DNA of 64,000 nt from Ophiobolus disseminans (taxonomy: Eukaryota; Ascomycota; Dothideomycetes; Pleosporales; Phaeosphaeriaceae): assembly GCA_010093685.1 (NCBI GenBank), contig MU006228.1, positions 1,008,166 to 1,072,165 on the forward strand, given 5' to 3'. The notes beneath the pieces were generated by a model that ran no database searches, had not been told where the DNA came from, and saw only the letters and a program-made list of their open reading frames with translations. Positions 45,306-56,336 of the stretch are shown in pieces (position 1 is the first letter of the stretch; every line of letters starts with the position of its first letter). The position numbers and the translations under genes are program-made.

Positions 45306-47051
45306 TCATTCGGTTTTCATATGAACCTCCGTCACCTCCGCAACCTCGCCCAAGGCGTCGAACATCACGCCAACGCCACTTCGCGCTGCCTTGCTTGCAG
45401 CTTCCTGGAGGAACCGACCAAGATATGCCCAAGGCACAAGCATCGGCGCAAGCACGAGGTCAGTTGCTTCTTTCGCGCCCGGGTTCTCCTCACAGAGACT
45501 TAGCACGAATGTAGCTATGAATATGAACAGCAACGAGACGAGGATTCCGAAAACGGACTTTCCACCAAAAGCGGTCGTAGCCACGAGCAAGTAGAGGCCG
45601 ACAATACCTCGCTGTAGCACGAAAGCGAGGCGCGAATTATCAATTTGATATGGACCGATGTGCTTTGCGCTGGTGCGAACGGAGTCATGAGCATTTTCGG
45701 GCTTGCTCAGTTTCGTATCGATTTTTCGAGCGAGCCCGGAGATGTCAATACGGAAGTGTATCTGTACAGGCTTCTCAGTGTCCTGGAAGGTATTCCGAGG
45801 TTCTCCAACATTTTGACTGTCGTATTCCACCATCGCTTCGGCAATCTTGCTGGCAACATACTCCCGTATGCCCTTGCTAAACGGGTCCTGGTTGTCGAAG
45901 ATGTTCGAGGCAAAGGAGCCCCTGGGACTGCAACGGAGCTCCTGGTCGTCATCGGTATCGACAAATGTCTCATCGGCTACTGTGGAATTGTCAACAATCT
46001 TTCTGTCAAACAAGAAGAAGCTTTCCGTACCGTTCGATAATATCTCCGTGCTCGACCTGTTGAACTCTGTCTTCCACTGAGAATCCACCGCTCTTAGAGT
46101 CTGCTTGCTTCCAGTGTCGAGCTTCGTGCTGGGATGCGGGCCGCCGTCCATTTCGAAGGCAAGACTGGGGCTGCAGTCGCCTGCAGAGACGCGGTAAGGA
46201 TGCGACAGTGTGGAATTATGGGCTGTCGACTTCTTCTCTGAGAGGACGCCAAAGGCATTCGGTAGGTGGAAACCGGAGGCGGGTTTGTGCGAAAGGTCTG
46301 CTTCACCCAGAACTATCGTTGTGTTAGTGGGCATCATATTAATTGTTGTAGTCGTGCAAGCATTACCGGCGCTCGAGGAGGGTCGCTCAGTGGAATCGCA
46401 GTTGCGATGGTCTGAACCGTCAGCCAGATGAGATGTCCGCCACTCATCGCCCGGTCGATCCATATTGCCATCATTCTCCACACCGGTTGCCTCTCCTTGT
46501 GTAGCTTCTTCTTTGTGTTTCATTAAAGCGTCCTGGAATGCCTCTGCGATGACATTCGCTTCGTTATCCTTCTCTTGTTTCATCACTCGCTTGGCGATCT
46601 CATCCGAGTGTCCCACGTTTGCGGTATCTAAGGCCGTATCCACATTGTGCGGTATGCTCTGACCCTTCAGTTCCTCTCTCTGCTTCATAAGCACCTCTGC
46701 AACACGAGCCCCTCCATTGTGCTCAAGCTCGCTACTCGCTTCAGCAAACGAACTACGCTCGCTTGGCAGCAGTCCCACTTGCTCGAAGCCGATTTTGATA
46801 GTAGGCGAGATCGGAGTAGCTGGCGGTGACGCCGTGCCAGAAACCAGTAACTTTTTGGATGTCTCGTGAGTAGACGGACTCAAGCTAGACCGCGACTTAA
46901 ACATGTCCCGGAGGCGACTTGACTTGCGCGGGTGGTCGGGCGTCATGTTGGCGTTAGCGCGGTAGTGCTCGACGCTGAGGCGGGCCATGTAAAGTGGAGC
47001 GTATGTTCCTCGGTAGGTGATTATCTTGTAAATGAGTGTGATTGAGGTCAT
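45306..47051 (-). CDS. Orphan 581-aa membrane protein with Ser-rich N-terminus
   Basis: A single open frame from an ATG at 47051. A later in-frame start (MARLSVEHYRANANMTPDHP) is possible. The first ~450 residues are polar and disordered (SSRLRDMFKSRSSLSPSTHE, MKQREELKGQS, MKQEKDNEANVIAEAFQDAL). A hydrophobic hairpin follows (FVLQRGIVGLYLLVATTAFG and VFGILVSLLFIFIATFVLSL), then an amphipathic tail ending EVTEVHMKTE. A 54-nt stretch (46366-46313) has intron signals, including GTAATG, CACTAACAC and ATAG, and is a multiple of three, so the 563-aa spliced form is probably real. Architecture resembles the 363-aa neighbour. No family recognised. Confidence 0.65.
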   Translation of the reverse strand: MTSITLIYKIITYRGTYAPLYMARLSVEHYRANANMTPDHPRKSSRLRDMFKSRSSLSPSTHETSKKLLVSGTASPPATPISPTIKIGFEQVGLLPSERSSFAEASSELEHNGGARVAEVLMKQREELKGQSIPHNVDTALDTANVGHSDEIAKRVMKQEKDNEANVIAEAFQDALMKHKEEATQGEATGVENDGNMDRPGDEWRTSHLADGSDHRNCDSTERPSSSAGNACTTTTINMMPTNTTIVLGEADLSHKPASGFHLPNAFGVLSEKKSTAHNSTLSHPYRVSAGDCSPSLAFEMDGGPHPSTKLDTGSKQTLRAVDSQWKTEFNRSSTEILSNGTESFFLFDRKIVDNSTVADETFVDTDDDQELRCSPRGSFASNIFDNQDPFSKGIREYVASKIAEAMVEYDSQNVGEPRNTFQDTEKPVQIHFRIDISGLARKIDTKLSKPENAHDSVRTSAKHIGPYQIDNSRLAFVLQRGIVGLYLLVATTAFGGKSVFGILVSLLFIFIATFVLSLCEENPGAKEATDLVLAPMLVPWAYLGRFLQEAASKAARSGVGVMFDALGEVAEVTEVHMKTE

Positions 47052-47417
47052 GAATGAAGAGACTAGGCAAGCGGAAAGTTTTGTCCCGCCTCGATTGTTC
47101 GTTTGCTGCTGCTCAGGTGCGTCATCATGTAATCAAAGGTGAAAGTGAATGTTGCAAACACCACCGCTCCTCCGCCCGCGACTCACAATCATTCTCTCAC
47201 CGGTCTCAATCCTAGCTACCTACCTACTCTCATCAAACACGGTCAACTGTCGCCCAACGACCAGGCGTACGTTTTTCGACAGGCGACAACACTTGAGCTT
47301 GCTGACAACGAAGTGGCCGCACAACAGGACATCATTGAGCAAGCTTTCGCCAAGTCATCACCTACTGTCTTCCTCCGGTATCCTCTCTCGCCAACCACCC
47401 CAACATCAAATATCACA
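47052..47417. other. Intergenic, no gene seen
   Basis: About 365 bp between divergently oriented genes. An open frame runs into the downstream pseudogene but has no ATG of its own. Confidence 0.4.
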
Positions 47418-47985
47418 ATGGCTCATCCCGGCCCGTTCCCTTTCCTTTTGCTTCCTAAAAATCTGAGGCTCATGGTGTAACTACAAGCGCATCCCCCGAA
47501 AAATCAAGCACTTAAATATTGGCAAGAGCGGCAACAATCCAACACGTGGCTTTACTATAGTCGATCGGTCCGTGTCTCTGGCTATACTCGTGACTTGTCG
47601 CCAGGTGCACGACGAAGCCTCGCCCATCGTGAACACGACACTGTCACGCTTTTTCGAGTACTCTCCACAAATAGTCGTTGATATTGAGCAGTTCATTCTA
47701 CTCGGGAAAAGCAACAATCCAGTTTCGTGTATACTCCGGTACATCTCCGCGGTTCGGGAGCGTGGCAGGGACGCGACTCTCCCTTTCGAGGTTCCACAGG
47801 GTGCAGACAGCCCCGAAGGCTGGCAGAGCAAGGAATACGATCACGTCGTCTGTCTCATGCGCAAATGGTGCCTTTTGTTCGCGCGTAGAAGTCCAGACAA
47901 GTCGTGGAGTGGTCCGATTCGAATAAAGATATGTACTGGCGACATCTGGCTGAAGTTTTCGACCAAGGCGGGGTGGGTATTCTGA
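47418..47985 (+). pseudogene. Broken paralogue of the LPKEIRLMVYERIP orphan
   Basis: The ATG at 47418 starts MAHPGPFPFLLLPKNLRLMV and meets TAA at once (about 47478). One base over in frame, the homologous protein continues: YKRIPRKIKHLNIGKSGNNP, TRGFTIVDRSVSLAILVTCR, QVHDEASPIVNTTLSRFFEY, QFILLGKSNNPVSC and the C-terminus WLKFSTKAGWVF. A single small insertion thus splits an otherwise open gene of about 188 codons. The family is the same as the 104-aa ORF at 43.8-44.1 kb. An intron is unlikely because no acceptor lies in the few bases involved. Confidence 0.65.
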
Positions 47986-48297
47986 TCGGGGACATTCTGG
48001 AGGAAACGGCATTCGAAGACGAGCATGAGTGGTCTGCAAGCATATACTAGATGATACATGCAGGTGCACATAATAGTTCACAATCACCATCTATACTATC
48101 CAAGCTTTCCTCGACGACAAAAACAAACGTATGTAGCTCTTTTTTACGCCGAGTCATGCAATCTCACCAACAGAAGAACAGTTATGAAGCTTATGCTTGA
48201 TGGATGACTTCCACTGAAGGTGAGGAGGAACGCTGCCCGTGCTTGAGCGTTTATGCGCTGCGCCGGAGTGGGCGTCAGTGGTGGGGTACGCCGCTGT
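47986..48297. other. Intergenic, no gene seen
   Basis: About 310 bp. No supported feature. Confidence 0.4.
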
Positions 48298-48808
48298 TCA
48301 AGTTGACCCATCTGATGAATGGCAAGGAAAGCCTGGCTGCATAACACAGCTGAAGCTTTGAGACTTGGAATGGACGTGGAAGGTCATGGCATCGGCCCAA
48401 GCGATGAAGAGACTAGTGATGTTATCGTTTAAAGTGGTAGAGAGTACTCGCTGGTAATATTCTAGGGCCTGCATGTTCTGCGGAGCGAACGAACGGAAGA
48501 ACTCCGCAAGCTCTGGTACTTTGGCGTCCAACACCCCCCGACTCTTGTTCTTGAGGTCTCCCCTCAAGGCTGACACTCTTCTCTTCTGGAGCCTAGAACC
48601 TCTGGAAATTATCCGCAATAGTCTTTTCCAACTCTTGGAATCGAGCGCCTGCCTGCTTTCGGCCCTGGAGACGCTTCTCACGGCCAATTATGATGCTCGT
48701 CGCATGCGATATGATGTTGCGGTCTTCGGTAGCGTTATTTGTGATGACGCTAATGGTTTGAGAGTTGTATTGGATGCTGTCGCTGTGCTCATCCACTGCC
48801 CTCGTCAT
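48298..48808 (-). CDS. Possible degraded helical protein
   Basis: Two overlapping minus-strand frames with helical character: MTRAVDEHSDSIQYNSQTIS through RFQELEKTIADNFQRF (stop near 48593), then in another frame KRRVSALRGDLKNKSRGVLD and LAEFFRSFAPQNMQALEYYQ. They may be one gene joined by an unseen intron, or split by a frameshift. The opening resembles the coiled N-terminal segments of fungal STAND-type proteins, but that is only an impression. Confidence 0.25.
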
Positions 48809-48832
48809 CAAATTTCGCCACTCACTATCCAC

Positions 48833-49219
48833 TTTCTCCCCAGCATAGAAATGCCTATGATCACCACCATTTTATTTTGTCTAAGACACTAGCGATTATC
48901 CAGCGCCAGGGGCCAATCAACAGCACCCCTCTCCACATCCACGACGCTGATCAACAACGCTTACTTACCCCTGCGGCACTCAAAGATACACCTCCAACTC
49001 CAGACGCTGCCCAGCAGCGTCTTTTCCACACCTTGCGCCAAACAACTTCAAGCCCAAACCCAAACATAGCCCGTGTCGTTAGCGCTGAGGAAAAACTCAA
49101 TACTCTGCAGGCGTGCCTTTGGGTGTCCAGCACCCTCATGCGATTCCTGCTTGACATGTGTAGCGGAGACTACAGAGGCCCATGAAGAGCAAGGAGAAGC
49201 AGGCATCGTATTGGTTACG
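48833..49219. other. Intergenic, no gene seen
   Basis: About 390 bp leading into the transporter remnant, with no recognisable transporter sequence, so the upstream two-thirds of that gene are gone rather than hidden in introns here. Confidence 0.4.
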
Positions 49220-49905
49220 GAGTAGGATATGTAGAGTGTGGATCAATGGATGTACGCTGGGTTATTATTGTCAGCATTTTCATCTTCGCCTAACATACTC
49301 TCTCACCTGGAATATCGTAGCAAAGATCTACGCGTCTGAGATTCAGCCCGCTCAGACGCGAGCTACCGCAAATAGTATTGCTACCGGGGTCAACTTTGCA
49401 TTTGTAACCTAAATCTCCGTGTTTTTAATGGTATTATTACTAACCCGTCATACAGTTCGCGAACTTCCTGGTGGCAATGTTGACACCCATCCTCCTCGCC
49501 GATTCGGCGTATGGCGCCTACTTCCTGTTCGGCCTTGTCAGTCTGGTTAGCGTTACCGTGATGGCACTGTATATGCCTGAGACAAAGGGACTGTCTTTGG
49601 AGAGCATTCACGAAGCGTTTGAACGTCCAGTCTCCAAGACCTGGGCGCATGTTTTGAGAAGAGCAAGTTCGAGAACAAGTGTGTCGGACCTACATCAACG
49701 TAGCGAGAGAGATGGAAGGAGTATTGAATTGGGAGAACAGCCCAGCTTATCCAACAGCGAAGCGATGATGACGAACGACGCATCACATAGGACCTCGGCA
49801 ACCGCGAGAATGCCTACTACTGTACCAGCATACCGGGAGCTTCAAGGGAGGTGCGTCCTATTCGGCCACGCAATCGCCAAACTTGGTTGGATGGCATGGT
49901 GGTGA
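49220..49905 (+). pseudogene. MFS sugar transporter, 3' remnant
   Basis: Only the C-terminal end of a hexose/polyol-type MFS transporter is present. VIIVSIFIFA runs into a stop and frameshift near 49290. Then YSLTWNIVAKIYASEIQPAQ, TRATANSIATGVNFAF, a normal 52-nt intron (49404-49455, ACTAAC branch), then FANFLVAMLTPILLADSAYG, AYFLFGLVSLVSVTVMALYM and the signature PETKGLSLESIHEAFERPV. A cytosolic tail of about 100 residues follows and ends LGWMAWW. The first nine or so helices are missing. The last intron and exon look intact, so truncation came from a 5' deletion. Confidence 0.82.
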
Positions 49906-50193
49906 AAATCTAAGTTCCGACAGCAAAGGCTTACATCGGGATGTTACTGTGATAGGTCTTTGTTCAGGTGTGATACGTAGCTGTATTTAATATACACGTG
50001 TCCCTAACTGATCTTTGGACACTCACTCGAACCTTCCAACTCTTTGTCATTTGCGCTAATAACTACCCATTACATAGCGTTTGGCTACTGTGGTTTCGAA
50101 AAGACTGGACTCTCATCCAAATTACTCGTCAGCCAAGGACGATATTCTCAGGGCACTTCTGTGAGATTGGACAAGGAAGCGGGTAGGCGCATC
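49906..50193. other. Convergent intergenic gap, no gene seen
   Basis: 288 bp between the transporter remnant and the P450 stop codon. Nothing recognised. Confidence 0.4.
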
Positions 50194-51992
50194 TCATCTA
50201 TCAACGAACGTGACGCGGCAAGGATACCCATCAGCTGGATGTGCACCCGCTCTCGAAGTCTGATACGCTCTCTCGCCCATGACCGTCCTGATTGGATCAC
50301 TTTGCAAACCCAGCTTTCGCGCCAGCTTCGTTGGCCAAGCTGCTTTCGCACGCTGAGCCGCATCCCATTCATCGTATGCGGGTTTGATCTCAAACGTTCT
50401 CGCAACCATGATGAGAACGATACGCATCTCGTTCAGCACGAGTGTCTGTCCGATGCAGTTGCGCGGTCCTTGTTCAAACGGTCGATACGCCCCAGCATTT
50501 TGTGGCGGGTAGAGCTCATGTCCGGGTTCAACAAGCCAGCGCTCTGGGAGAAAGTCGTCTGGTCGCACCCAAGTTCCCGGATTTCGGTGTACATATCGAT
50601 GTGCGATTAAGGGCCCGACATGCTCAACGGGGTATATGTTGCCGTTACAATCCGTGACCGAGGCTCCTGGGCGTCCATCGCGAACGGTACCGGCGGGTGG
50701 GAAGACGCGGAGTGTTTCCTTAATGACTGCTAGTGTATAGACACAGCGGTTGAGGAGTGCTGGGCTATCTTTCAGTTGTGCTGCAGCGTCTTCAATCCCG
50801 AATATCTCATCGTGCTCCTTACGAAGTTTCTCCATCGCCATTGGATGTTGGTGGAGCAAGTGTAATGCATACACAATACTACTCGATGTGGAATCATTTC
50901 CGGCGAAGATGAATAGCCGGATCTGAGTGGCAGCCATGCGCATGAATGACTCAGCAAGGGTGTCCGGTGCCGTGTTGTTTCCTTCTTCCTCACCTCCTTG
51001 TTTGATGTAATCTTCCAGTGCGAGTGTGATGACTGATTTGCCTCGATTTGAGCGATGAGGCTGGAGCATGATCTGCCCATTCTTGAGCTCGGAGTAGCGC
51101 TTCTGTAACTCATTGCGCAGAAATCGATCCATGATCCTACCAAAATACCACTGCACGAGCGGGCGCAACGGGTTCAGTAGAATTCGCGGATCCCAAAAGG
51201 AGTGCCATGCCAGCACGGTATTGAGTGCCTTTGAGAGATGGTGTTCGTGTCGCTGATTGTCAAGGTCCGTGTCCAAAACGACTTTGATGATGACGTCCAT
51301 AGTCAAGCGAGTTGTGTAGTTGTCCATTGGAAAGTAGCTTGTACCAGCTTTGTTACGTAGCAGTTCACAAAAGAGTTCCACTGAGTCGACCACGGCCGGA
51401 ACAAGCTCAAGCATGTGACTACCGCTGAAGCCAGGGTTGAAGATGGCTCTCAAAGGTTTCCAATCCTCATTACTCATGGAAATCATGCTGACTCCGCCAA
51501 CAACAGGTCTAAAATCTTGGTGCTGACTAGCCGGCTTAGTTAGATTGAGTCTGGTGGTTACTTGGTTCGAGGCCTCCGCGTCCCACATCAGTAGCTGAGG
51601 GGTGTACACGGGCCACAGGTCGAGGAGGAAAACACCGTTCGCTGGATTTTGATCAAAGAGCTCTTGCCACGCGTAGAGCACATTGGCGTCCGCAGGAAGT
51701 CGCTTCAGAAGACGGTTGAGGACAAGCAAATGACCCATCCACCAGCTCCATCCCACCAAAATAGGCTGCGAGGTGGAATGTCAGAGACAGGATAGTCAGA
51801 CCACGACGAGTGACTTACGACGCCCTGGTTGCGGAGATTATGTATCATCAGCCGCCTGCAGTATCCGATGTACAAGAAGTAGGCAAGGCTTGATAGCATG
51901 ACCACGGCAGCAGATGTACAGGTCATAGTAGATGGCGCGGCATAGATGCGCGAGGAAGATGGCAACGACCTTATGCGAGTGGATTTCGACAT
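50194..51992 (-). CDS. Cytochrome P450 monooxygenase
   Basis: Exons 51992-51819 and 51765-50194 over a 53-nt intron (GTAAGT donor), giving 581 aa. The N-terminal anchor is AAVVMLSSLAYFLYIGYC. Family motifs are complete: I-helix FIFAGNDSTSSS (346-350), K-helix ExxR in IKETLRVFPP (E408-R411), PERW in DDFLPERW, and the heme loop FEQGPRNCIG with Cys495 as the iron ligand. The class resembles fungal secondary-metabolite P450s of the sterigmatocystin StcS/AflN type. Substrate unknown. It diverges from the N2227-type methyltransferase with 949 bp between. No polyketide synthase, NRPS or terpene cyclase is in the window. Fully intact. Confidence 0.95.
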
Positions 51993-52941
51993 CTTATCCA
52001 ATTTCGAGCCAGAGACCCTCAATAATACAAGTTGTACAAACACCCAGGACCGAAGTGTAACGTTGAATTTTGGTGTCACCTTGTCCACGACAAATTCATC
52101 AGCTTGGAGATATCGGCGCAAAGCTGCCATGCTGACAGACGTGGAGCCGACGCGGAGCCGACGCGGGACGCCTCGTTACGAGCTGAAACCAGCAGTAGCG
52201 CAGACGGACCATAATTATAGAGAGGTTGAAGCGTAGATAGAAACAACTGCTCGAGGCGGCACGTCAAGCAAATTCGCTCAGTGCCCTGGTGGTGTTGAGG
52301 TGCGAGGGTTTGGAACGAAGCCGCGAGGAGATGCGCCGACCAATCGAGATAGCTTGGGATGACAAAGCGGGGTCCGTGCACAAATAGCTTCCCTTGTCAA
52401 GGCCACAACCAGAGTCTCTGGCAGCCACAGGCTCTATTAGTCCGCCATCAACACCAAAGAACAGCATCAGCTCTGCAGTTGCAGGATGCACCGTCCAACC
52501 TGTGCGTAACAATGTGCGTAACAACGATTGTCGGGTTCGCCCGATCCAGTGAGGTCGCAGTTGCGACGCATGACGCCATCTCGAACCTGCGCGAAACGAT
52601 TGTGAACTTGAGCAAAACCTATCTCCGTGATACGAACTGGACACGAACCACATCCCAACTTCCTCACGGTGACACCGGGTGGAGAGCATGAGACGGGTTA
52701 CATGCCATGATCAGGAAAGAGAAGCTCACCGATGCACGCTGTGCCGACAGCACTTTTTACGTTACACGTATCTGGCAGGACTTCGGTAGCTTCTTGGTCA
52801 AACATTCCAGCAACTTCACGATAACTGTCAAGCAGCCGAGTACTGACCGCTACACCGCTGCTTGGCAGACATCATGGTGCTCAGCCGCACCTATCGAAAA
52901 TTTCGGGCCTTCAGTAACACGCTGACCCTTGATATACCAAG
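51993..52941. promoter_or_regulatory. Divergent promoter region of the P450 and methyltransferase genes
   Basis: 949 bp between outward-reading starts. Short direct repeats are seen: tandem gacgcggagcc-type units near 52138-52170 and tgcgtaacaa repeated at about 52500-52523. No known factor site was identified. Shared regulation is inference. Confidence 0.4.
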
Positions 52942-54371
52942 ATGAGACTGTCCATATCCTTAGGGCTCATTGCGAGCATTTTTGCGATCGGTGCTGCAGC
53001 TGGCAATGCCGATGCTACGCCAACAAGCGACAACAACCAAGTTGCCGACGCCACATACGCCCAAGACGCCCTCAATGAGGCGCAAGATCCCTTGCAGATG
53101 GGAGCAATGCTTTCAAGTGGTATGGAAGACTTCACTCGATACCGACAGGAGAAGGTGCATTTGCTGAAGCGCATGAATCAAAAGCAAGGCAACTGGGGTA
53201 CGAGTCACCCAAGGTACCGACTTATGGAAGCTTTGTTCGGCTTCACGAAGTATCGCGAGCGAAGTATGGCCGAGTTGGATCGATGGAGGGGCTTGTACAA
53301 GAACGTGGGAAAGAAGCAGAAGCGAGTGAGTGGAGTGAATGTAGCGTAATTGTTGATTCTAACCGCATTGCAGACTTTGGAGCATGTGATGGATTACGAC
53401 AAGAAACTCGATGATATCGGGGAGCTTATCTATGAGAACTTTATGGTGTGCAAGAGCATCGTCTCCAACGCCATGATGTTTTATGGCATTGAACAGCGAG
53501 AGCTGGACGAGCACATCACCGCAGCAGAGAAAAACAGACGTCAGGCAGACCGGATCAGCGTGAGCCAGACCCTGAAGCATTTTGTCCGCGACTGGGCAGA
53601 TGGGGGCGCGAAGGAGCGTAATGAGGCATTTCCGTGCATTCTCAGTACAATGTCCAACCTCAAGAACGATTTGCCAGACAGCAGACCGCTCAAAGTCCTC
53701 CTACCAGGCTCTGGACTAGGCCGTCTCGGCCATGAGGTAGCCAATCTTGGGGGTGTGGGCTTTTGGACCATTTTTACGTTCGCAAGCTGACATCAGTAGA
53801 CTTCGAAGTCACCATCAACGAGTGGTCCATGTACATGAACTTAGGATACCGCTTCCTCGAGAACAATACCAACCCAAACTCGTTTGTCATACACCCGTTC
53901 ATTGACGGCATGTCGCACCACGCGACAACAAGCGACATGCTTCGAAGGGTCACTGCACCTAATAGCTCTCCGAACCCGTCAGTGTTGCTAGTCGAAGGGG
54001 ACTTTAACAACGCGTTCAACGACCAAGGCGGCTACTACGACATCATAGTCACCCACTTCTTTATCGACACTGCTCGTAATTTACTGTCGTACTTTGACAC
54101 CATTCAGTTCTTACTCAAGCCGGGCGGAAAGTGGCTCAACTTTGGTCCCCTCCTGTACGGCACTGGACCTTTCGTGCAACTGAGTCTAGATGAGATTATT
54201 GCGGTCGTCAAAGAGCTAGGATTCGAGTTCGAAGATATTGGCGATGAGTGTGGCGAGTTGACTTTCGAAGGAGAGAAGATTAAAAGCAAGGAGGCGGAAT
54301 ACGGGTTTAACGGCAAAGCACTAACAAAAAATGCGTACGCGGCGCAAGTGTGGGTCGCAACGAGGAAATGA
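52942..54371 (+). CDS. N2227-type (carnosine N-methyltransferase-like) protein with signal peptide
   Basis: Exons 52942-53325, 53374-53752 and 53800-54371, with introns of 48 and 47 nt (the second uses an unusual GTGTGG donor), giving 444 aa. It opens with a signal peptide, MRLSISLGLIASIFAIGAAA. Then come RYRQEKVHLLKRMNQKQ, the SAM-binding loop VLLPGSGLGRLGHEVANLG (239-247), FEVTINEWSMYMNLGYRFLE, GDFNNAFNDQGGYYDIIVTH, LKPGGKWLNFGPLLYG and a C-terminus ending VWVATRK. The family methylates carnosine/anserine or similar histidine-containing substrates. Secretory targeting is odd because characterised members are cytosolic or nuclear. Substrate unknown. Confidence 0.93.
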
Positions 54372-54708
54372 TGGCTCGAGTATGGCACGATACGACAATA
54401 TTTTAAATTCACAGGAGCGTGATCTCGGCCACTACGTCACTCGAAAAAGGTGCTGTGGTGAACAAGCTCGTGCTCGACATATATTTCTCTACGTTCCTGA
54501 CCTTCAGCGCTTATTGCCCCACAACACAACTCCTCACTATCTCAACTAAACAATACCCAGTGAAACATTCAGGAAAGAAGGCACTCCGACCACATTCCGC
54601 GCCATCCAAGCTCACTGTATATACTTAACAGTCTGACTGACAGTGTTGGGTGCCAGACTTCAAACACATCTCTCATCTCACCGATCAAGCACATGTGTTG
54701 TACTGATT
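54372..54708. other. Intergenic, no gene seen
   Basis: 337 bp. A tatactta stretch near 54618 may serve the promoter of the next gene. Nothing else recognised. Confidence 0.4.
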
Positions 54709-55182
54709 ATGGACTCAACTACAGCAAGCACCTCCGGCACTACCAGCGACGAGATGTGGCCTGTCCTCATCCATATCGTTCCCAGCGCAAACCGCCGCCC
54801 TCACCAGCCGAACGTTCAATACGTTCCAGCTCACCATGTGAGCCAGATTCGCAAAGAGATGCTTGAAGGCATGTTCAATCCACACGGCGTGATCAAGCTC
54901 GAACGCTGTCTTGATCCTGCGACTGGCAAGCAACTCTCCAAGCTGTATCTAGCAACCTTTCCTGACTTTGACTCCGTGCATGCGGCTAAGCGCGCATGGA
55001 ATGCTGTTCAGCTGGAAGAGAATCCGTTCATAGCAATGGTGATTTTGGACAACATTGAAGAGGACACAACTATGTTAAAGCTCCTCCAAACATCGACAAC
55101 AGTCGCTCATGACCACAATGCAAGCAACCGTATCATTCCGCATCGCACCCCATCTATGCTTGCCACCATATTCAAAGAGTAG
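54709..55182 (+). CDS. Small orphan protein, probably RRM-like fold
   Basis: Intronless, 157 aa, starting MDSTTASTSGTTSDEMWPVL. The body fits beta-alpha-beta-beta-alpha-beta order: WPVLIHIVPS (beta 1), a long loop, HVSQIRKEMLEGMFNPHG (helix 1), VIKLERCLDP (beta 2), KLYLATFPDF (beta 3), DSVHAAKRAWNAVQ (helix 2) and PFIAMVILDN (beta 4). No aromatic RNP1 signature, so the RRM call is structural inference. It is the first of four RRM-like genes within 6.4 kb. The tail is polar. No membrane span. Confidence 0.6.
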   Translation: MDSTTASTSGTTSDEMWPVLIHIVPSANRRPHQPNVQYVPAHHVSQIRKEMLEGMFNPHGVIKLERCLDPATGKQLSKLYLATFPDFDSVHAAKRAWNAVQLEENPFIAMVILDNIEEDTTMLKLLQTSTTVAHDHNASNRIIPHRTPSMLATIFKE

Positions 55183-56336
55183 TGGGCCACAATTGATCCG
55201 CCTCACTGGACGGAGCACAAGTTACGCAGACAACTTGACGAGTCTTTCAAGAACGACAGCGTATTGTTGTACACGAGCGATGTAAGAGATTATACCTATT
55301 TTTCCGATCCGATGGCCTTCTCGTACTCGTCCCAAATAGTAAGCCTGTCAAACTTAATGTCCTCAAGAAAGTGGTTGTATATCTGGTCTCGGAGCTCTCG
55401 AGGCAATCGTGAGACCATCTTTCTCGTGAAGTTCCAGCACCAGGCCTTGCTAGCAGAGCGACTGGCAACACAGAGAGCTCTAAAGTAACATCAATTGTTG
55501 GCCCATATTGACCAAAGGATATTTTTACTTCCTGGCAATGCATTTGTTGTATTGGTGACGTTCCTGCTCGTCAGGTATCCTAGATGCTTCTTCATCCAAG
55601 TGTTGCTAGCTAGGCATGATCAGTGACGAATATTTCGAGGAAAGTATACGCCTTGACATACTTCTCGTAGATCAGGCGCAAGCGCTCTGCTTCCCTGTAG
55701 CTTGTGTCAGAAAGCCCTTGATATTACGATAGGCGATTTTACATACTGTTCAGCCAGCCACTTTCAAGGCTAGCTCAATGTTCCGGTCTTCGTTCATGGT
55801 AAAAATCTGTTGAGAAGGAGAGAGTGTATTGTCGGATGTCAGCATTCTACACCTACTCAGGAGTAGCGTGTTTCATCACTGCTTATGTAACAGGATGATA
55901 TATATTCGCTCTCTTCAATAGTCTCTATCAATCAACCAACTTCTTCCTCAATCCTCCTTCTTACATGTTGACATCGAATGTGAGAGACAGGGCAGAAAAG
56001 AGGGAGAAGGTTGTTGTATTGAAGGAGCTACATAGAGCGATTATATACGCAACCAGATGAGTAAGCACATGACTAAGAGTCACGTGAGATGTGTGGTTCA
56101 CAGTGTATCATGTGAATCGATGTGACAGGCTGACATGTATGAGTTCAGTTCTGTGATGATGTTCGCAGGTAGTTGATATGGTTAGAAGTACAAGGAGTGG
56201 TGGAGGCTTATGGGAACAGGCCCGCACCTAAAAAGGCTACGCAGCTAGAGAAGTCCCACAAGGAAAAGAATCGAAATCCAGAGAGTTAAACAAGAGAAAT
56301 GACGTAAGATACATTTTGCACACGGAGATACAAGGC
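55183..56336. other. Intergenic with a short gene fragment
   Basis: About 1.15 kb. The only coding-like content is the minus-strand fragment at 55312-55494, listed separately. Confidence 0.4.
55312..55494 (-). pseudogene. Fragment with LPRELRDQIY motif
   Basis: About 60 codons: FRALCVASRSASKAWCWNFT, RKMVSRLPRELRDQIYNHFL and EDIKFDRLTIWDEYEKAIG, then TAG. The LPRELRDxIYxxL signature is typical of large uncharacterised Pleosporalean protein families (F-box-like). There is no ATG at the proper place and nothing matching downstream, so it is probably a fragment. Confidence 0.4.
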
